Part shown: positions 60,631-64,000 of the stretch, one piece after another
Position numbering within the stretch: the stretch's first letter is position 1
Layout of the letters: every line of letters begins with the position of its first letter
Assembly: GCA_963719485.1 (NCBI GenBank)
Contig: OY970387.1
Coordinates: 744,001 to 808,000, forward strand
Direction: 5' to 3'
From: Bog-473 sp963719485
GTDB taxonomy: Bacteria; Actinomycetota; Acidimicrobiia; Acidimicrobiales; RAAP-2
DNA: 64,000 nucleotides
The notes under the pieces: model-generated
Database searches by the model: none
What the model was told of the DNA's origin: nothing
What the model saw: only the letters and a program-made list of their open reading frames with translations
Translations under genes and position numbers: made by a program

Positions 60631-61632
60631 ATGCGCAGAGGCTTCGCGTTCGCCGTCGTCTGCCTCCTCGGCATCGCGGTGCTGGCGGCCTGCTCCAGCG
60701 CCAGCCCGACCCCACCCGAGGCGGGCCGCGGCAGCTCGCCGGCTCCGGCGCCGGCTCCTACTCCGGCTCCGGCTCCGGCTCCCACGCTGGCGGCCGGCCA
60801 CCAGGCCACGGTCGAGTACTGCAACCACCAGGAGGCCCTGATCACCGAGCCGCCCGCCCAGCGCGGCCGTGGTCCGGCCCCGGCCGCGGTCTACGTCCAC
60901 GGGGGATCGTGGGTCTCGGGCGACTACGACACCGGGGGCTTCATCATCGGCCGCATCGGCCCATCGCTGGCCGACCGTGGGTTCGTGGTGGTCAGCCTCG
61001 ACTACCGGCTCGGGCCACGCGAGCACTGGCCGGACCAGATCGAGGACGTGAAGTGCGCCATCCGCTATCTGCGGGCCAACGCCCACCGCCTGCGCATCGA
61101 TCCGACCGAGATCGGCGCCTGGGGACAGAGCGCGGGCGGCCACCTCGTGGCGCTCCTGGGCACGGCCGGCCCCGCGGCCGGGTGGGACGTCGGTCCCTAC
61201 CGCAACGAATCGAGCGCGGTGCAGGCGGTGGTCGACATGGCCGGGCCGAGCGACCTGCTCACCATGGGGGACCAAGGCGACGCCGTCAATGTGGCCGAGA
61301 GCTTCATCTCGCTGCTCGGCAGCGTGCCGAGCGGGCAGGTGGGCGCCGACCTGAGGAAGGCCAGCCCGGTCACCTATATCGCGCCGGACGACCCGCCCTT
61401 CCTGATCCTCGACTCGAACAACGACGAGATCGTCTACCCGCAGCAGTCGATGGAACTGGCCTGGGATCTCGGGCTCGCCGGTGTGCCCCGCGAGCTGTTG
61501 ACCGTGTCCGACGGCGGGCACGCGTTCGACACGGCGGGCGAGGTCCCCTCGGAGCAAGCGGTCATCGCTGCGGTGGTCGGCTTCTTCGTGCGCACCCTCG
61601 TGCAGCACCAGCCGCTGGCCCAGGGCGCCTGA
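60631..61632 (+). CDS. Lipoprotein alpha/beta hydrolase (esterase)
   Basis: 333 residues from ATG 60631. Lipoprotein signal with lipobox LAAC (GIAVLAACSS), then a Pro/Ala spacer (SPAPAPAPTPAPAPAPT) and an alpha/beta hydrolase: oxyanion YVHGGSWVSG, DYRLGPREHWPDQIEDVKCAI, nucleophile GAWGQSAGGHLV, acid in LILDSNNDEIVYP and His in SDGGHAFDTA. It is of the BD-FAE/HSL-like esterase type, anchored outside the membrane. It could free sterols from esters outside the cell before uptake; that role is inferred from the neighbours. Confidence 0.88.
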   Translation: MRRGFAFAVVCLLGIAVLAACSSASPTPPEAGRGSSPAPAPAPTPAPAPAPTLAAGHQATVEYCNHQEALITEPPAQRGRGPAPAAVYVHGGSWVSGDYDTGGFIIGRIGPSLADRGFVVVSLDYRLGPREHWPDQIEDVKCAIRYLRANAHRLRIDPTEIGAWGQSAGGHLVALLGTAGPAAGWDVGPYRNESSAVQAVVDMAGPSDLLTMGDQGDAVNVAESFISLLGSVPSGQVGADLRKASPVTYIAPDDPPFLILDSNNDEIVYPQQSMELAWDLGLAGVPRELLTVSDGGHAFDTAGEVPSEQAVIAAVVGFFVRTLVQHQPLAQGA

Positions 61633-61692
61633 ACGGGACACGGCCGCGCCCGTTGGCAACGCAGTGGGCGCTGTGGAAGATTCCCTCCCGGC

Positions 61693-62844
61693 ATGGACCT
61701 GACCTTCAGCGGTGAGCAAGAGGCCTTCCGGGCCGAGGCCCGGGCCTGGCTGGAGGCGCACGTTCCCGCCGACCCGCTGCCCTCCCTCGATACGGCAGAG
61801 GGTTTCGAGGCCCACCGGGCCTGGGAACGCACCATGTACGAGGACCGCTGGTCGGTGGTGAGCTGGCCGACCGAGTACGGCGGGCGCGACGTCGGGATCT
61901 TCGAGTGGCTCGTCTTCGAGGAGGAGTACTACCGCGTCCGTGCCCCGACGCGGGTCTCGCAGAACGGCATCTTCCTGCTCGCCCCCACCATGCTCGAGTA
62001 CGGGACGGAGGCGCAGAAGGCGCGCTTCCTCCCGCCGATGGCGTCGGCCGACGAGATCTGGTGCCAGGGCTGGTCCGAGCCCGACGCCGGCAGCGACCTG
62101 GCCGGCATCCGCTCGCGGGCGGCCCGCGACACGGCGCACGACGGCAACTGGATCCTCAACGGGCAGAAGACGTGGGCCAGCCGCGGGGCCTTCGCCGACT
62201 GGTGCTTCGGCATCTTCCGCACCGACCCCGAGGCCGAGCGCCACCGCGGCCTCACCTACTTCCTCGTCGCCATGGACTCGCCCGGCGTCACCGTCCGCCC
62301 GATCCCGCAGATCGACGGCGAGACGGGCTTCGCCGAGATCTTCTTCGACAACGTCGAGGTGCCCGAGGACCAGGTCCTCGGCGAGGTCGGCGCCGGCTGG
62401 TCCGTCGCCATGGCCACGGCGGGCTCCGAACGCGGCCTCTCCCTTCGTTCGCCGGCGCGCTACACCGGGGCGGCCGACCGCCTCGTTCAGCTCTTCCATC
62501 AACGCGGCGGCCCGGCCGCGTCAACCGACGCTGTGGCGCAGGCCCACATGGATGCCGAGGCCTACAAGTTGCACACCTACTGGACCGCGTCGCGGGTGGC
62601 GCGCGGCCACGCCGTCGGCCCCGAGGCCAGCTGCAACAAGATCTTCTGGTCCGAGACCGACGTGGCCATCCACACCGCCGCGCTCGACCTGCTCGGTCCC
62701 GAGGCCGAGCTGCTCGAGGCGGGCGCGCCCGGCGACTGGCTGGACGGCTACCTCTTCTCGCTCGCCGGGCCCATTTACGCCGGGACGAACGAGATCCAGC
62801 GCAACGTGGTGGCCGAGCGCCTGCTCGGGCTGCCCCGGGGCTGA
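61693..62844 (+). CDS. Acyl-CoA dehydrogenase, catalytic-type subunit
   Basis: 383 residues. FAD enzyme that forms a 2-enoyl-CoA. Visible: MDLTFSGEQEAFRAEARAWL start, WCQGWSEPDAGSDLAGI (FAD/substrate strand), NGQKTWASRG, DGETGFAEIFFDNVEVPEDQVLG and GPIYAGTNEIQRNVVAERLLGLPRG. The usual YEGT catalytic Glu is Ala here (YAGT). A Glu at residue 246 (TAGSERGL) fits the alternative position used by isovaleryl-CoA- and steroid-type enzymes. The next gene encodes a second, non-identical ACAD, so an alpha2beta2 steroid dehydrogenase (ChsE or FadE31/32-like) is likely. Confidence 0.92.
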   Translation: MDLTFSGEQEAFRAEARAWLEAHVPADPLPSLDTAEGFEAHRAWERTMYEDRWSVVSWPTEYGGRDVGIFEWLVFEEEYYRVRAPTRVSQNGIFLLAPTMLEYGTEAQKARFLPPMASADEIWCQGWSEPDAGSDLAGIRSRAARDTAHDGNWILNGQKTWASRGAFADWCFGIFRTDPEAERHRGLTYFLVAMDSPGVTVRPIPQIDGETGFAEIFFDNVEVPEDQVLGEVGAGWSVAMATAGSERGLSLRSPARYTGAADRLVQLFHQRGGPAASTDAVAQAHMDAEAYKLHTYWTASRVARGHAVGPEASCNKIFWSETDVAIHTAALDLLGPEAELLEAGAPGDWLDGYLFSLAGPIYAGTNEIQRNVVAERLLGLPRG

Positions 62845-62860
62845 GCGGGCCGGGACCGGC

Positions 62861-63964
62861 ATGGACTTCGCCTTCACGGACGAACAGGACGCGCTGCGCG
62901 AGGGCGTGCGCACGGTCCTCGACACCGAGTGCACCCCCGACGCGCTCCGCGCCTTCGAGCTGGCCGACGAGGAAGGGCGGGCCGAGCAGTCTGCGAACCG
63001 TTGGGCTGTGCTGGCCGAGCTGGGTGCGCCCGCCCTCATCGTGCCCGAGGCCGCCGACGGGTTGGGCCTGACCGACGTCGACCTCGTGGGCGTGCTCGAA
63101 GAGGCGGGGCGGGCGGGACTGCCCGAGCCGCTTCTCGAGACGGCCGCGCTGGCCGCGCCGACCCTGGCGGCGCTGCTCCCCGACCCCGCCGCGACAGCCG
63201 CTCTCGACTCGCTGGTGCGGGACGACGTCAGCTTCGCCGTCGGCGGCGTCGACGTCACGCCCACCGGGATCGTGTCACCGACCGAGGTGTCGGCCGACGG
63301 GACGTTGCGCACGCCGCGCGTCGTCGGTGCGCGCGACGCGGACCTTTTGTTGCTGGCGGTCCGCGACGTCGAGTCGGGCTGGCAGCTGCACGCCGTGCCC
63401 GCGGCGTCGGTCACCGCCTACCCCACGCCCGCGTTGAGCGCCTCGCGCGATCTCTCCATGGTGCACTGGCCTCTGGCGTCGGACACGCTGCTGGCCTACG
63501 GCGTGGCGGCGGAGGCCGCGGTGGGGTTGTTGGCGGACCGGGCCGCGGCCGGGAGCGCCGCGCTGCTGATCGGCCTGGCCGAGCGCATGCTCTCCATGAC
63601 GGCCAACTACGCCAAGGAACGCCACCAGTTCGGCAAGCCGATCGGCAGCTTCCAGGCCGTCAAGCACCTGCTGGCCGACGCGCGGGTGGCGCTCGAATTC
63701 GCCCGCCCGGCCACCTACCGCGCCGCGTGGTCGCTGGCGACGGCGCAGCCTTCGCTCTCGCACGACGCCTCCATGGCCAAGGCCATGGCCTCGGACGCCG
63801 CCGACCTGGCCGCCCGTGTCGCCCTCCAGGTGCATGGGGCCATCGGCTACACGTGGGAGTGCGATCTCCACTTCTTCTTGAAGCAGACCTGGGCGCTCTC
63901 CCGGGCCTGGGGCGACGCCGCCACCCACCGCCGGCTCGTCCTCGCCCAGATTCAGTCCGGCTGA
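62861..63964 (+). CDS. Acyl-CoA dehydrogenase, partner subunit
   Basis: 367 residues, 16 nt after the first ACAD gene. MDFAFTDEQDALREGVRTVL start, then a shortened middle with DVDLVGVLEEAGRAGLPEPLLETAAL. The C-terminal helical part has ERHQFGKPIGSFQAVKHLLAD and ARVALQVHGAIGYTWECDLHFFLK. It lacks a clear YEGT-type catalytic Glu and the DAGSD stretch of the middle domain, so it looks like the non-catalytic or FAD-supporting half of an alpha2beta2 dehydrogenase, as known for mycobacterial steroid FadE pairs. Confidence 0.9.
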   Translation: MDFAFTDEQDALREGVRTVLDTECTPDALRAFELADEEGRAEQSANRWAVLAELGAPALIVPEAADGLGLTDVDLVGVLEEAGRAGLPEPLLETAALAAPTLAALLPDPAATAALDSLVRDDVSFAVGGVDVTPTGIVSPTEVSADGTLRTPRVVGARDADLLLLAVRDVESGWQLHAVPAASVTAYPTPALSASRDLSMVHWPLASDTLLAYGVAAEAAVGLLADRAAAGSAALLIGLAERMLSMTANYAKERHQFGKPIGSFQAVKHLLADARVALEFARPATYRAAWSLATAQPSLSHDASMAKAMASDAADLAARVALQVHGAIGYTWECDLHFFLKQTWALSRAWGDAATHRRLVLAQIQSG

Positions 63965-64000
63965 CGATCCTCCAGTGTCTTCACCCGCTTGCGGAGTGCA

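Overview
The window looks like the chromosome of a high-GC Gram-positive actinobacterium, probably from the Acidimicrobiia or a related lineage. The evidence is pervasive GTG starts and stop/start overlaps, an NDMA-type alcohol dehydrogenase, a three-subunit proton-translocating transhydrogenase, and a steroid-degradation gene set arranged as in mycobacteria. The taxonomic placement is inference. Two unlike blocks meet at about 35 kb. The left block has visibly lower GC, loose spacing and many accessory genes. The right block is GC-rich and packed with metabolic operons.

Left edge (1-2.65 kb): the end of an aldehyde dehydrogenase, a zinc alcohol dehydrogenase and an alpha/beta hydrolase. From 2651 to 35030 lies a roughly 32.4-kb integrated element in the 3' end of a tRNA-Glu(CTC) gene. 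A 42-bp copy of the tRNA 3' half marks the left end and the intact tRNA marks the right end. A tyrosine integrase, broken by a single-base frameshift, sits just inside the right end. Similar 31-bp arm-type sequences lie just inside both ends. Cargo in order: an IS3-family element; a secreted protein; a set of likely conflict genes (HEPN-like protein, a TIGR04255-type operon, an XRE/nucleotidyltransferase pair); a minus-strand catabolic cluster (esterase, enoyl-CoA hydratase-like protein, SDR, FmdB zinc ribbon, metallo-beta-lactamase-fold lactonase, SnoaL-like protein, beta-propeller lactonase); two paralogous ATP-binding LuxR regulators tail to tail; a TetR regulator with a clear operator; an excisionase-like protein and iteron-like repeats; an AlbA_2/Schlafen-domain protein; a DXD glycosyltransferase; a very unusual GT25-sulfotransferase-GH16 fusion; and a divergent pair made of a zinc-ribbon protein and an HNH-SF2 helicase fusion.

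Right block (35-64 kb): tRNA-Glu and tRNA-Gln, a neocarzinostatin-like secreted protein, a YdcF-like membrane protein and gltX. Then comes a tightly overlapping operon of two DUF35 proteins, two thiolase-like lipid-transfer proteins (like mycobacterial Ltp4/Ltp3) and a ferredoxin. Next are an ABC1 kinase, an SRPBCC protein, an aldo/keto reductase, two membrane proteins, a GH18-like exported protein and pntAa-pntAb-pntB.

From 52.3 kb to the end is a steroid ring C/D (and possibly side-chain) degradation cluster: an SDR divergent from echA20-ipdA-ipdBC (IpdB and IpdC fused in one polypeptide), an Ltp2-like aldolase with a stand-alone DUF35 partner and a FadA-type thiolase, a lipoprotein esterase, and a two-subunit acyl-CoA dehydrogenase. 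A near-identical 15-bp site (CTGACGCCGnnTCAG) precedes echA20 and the thiolase operon, suggesting a common regulator.
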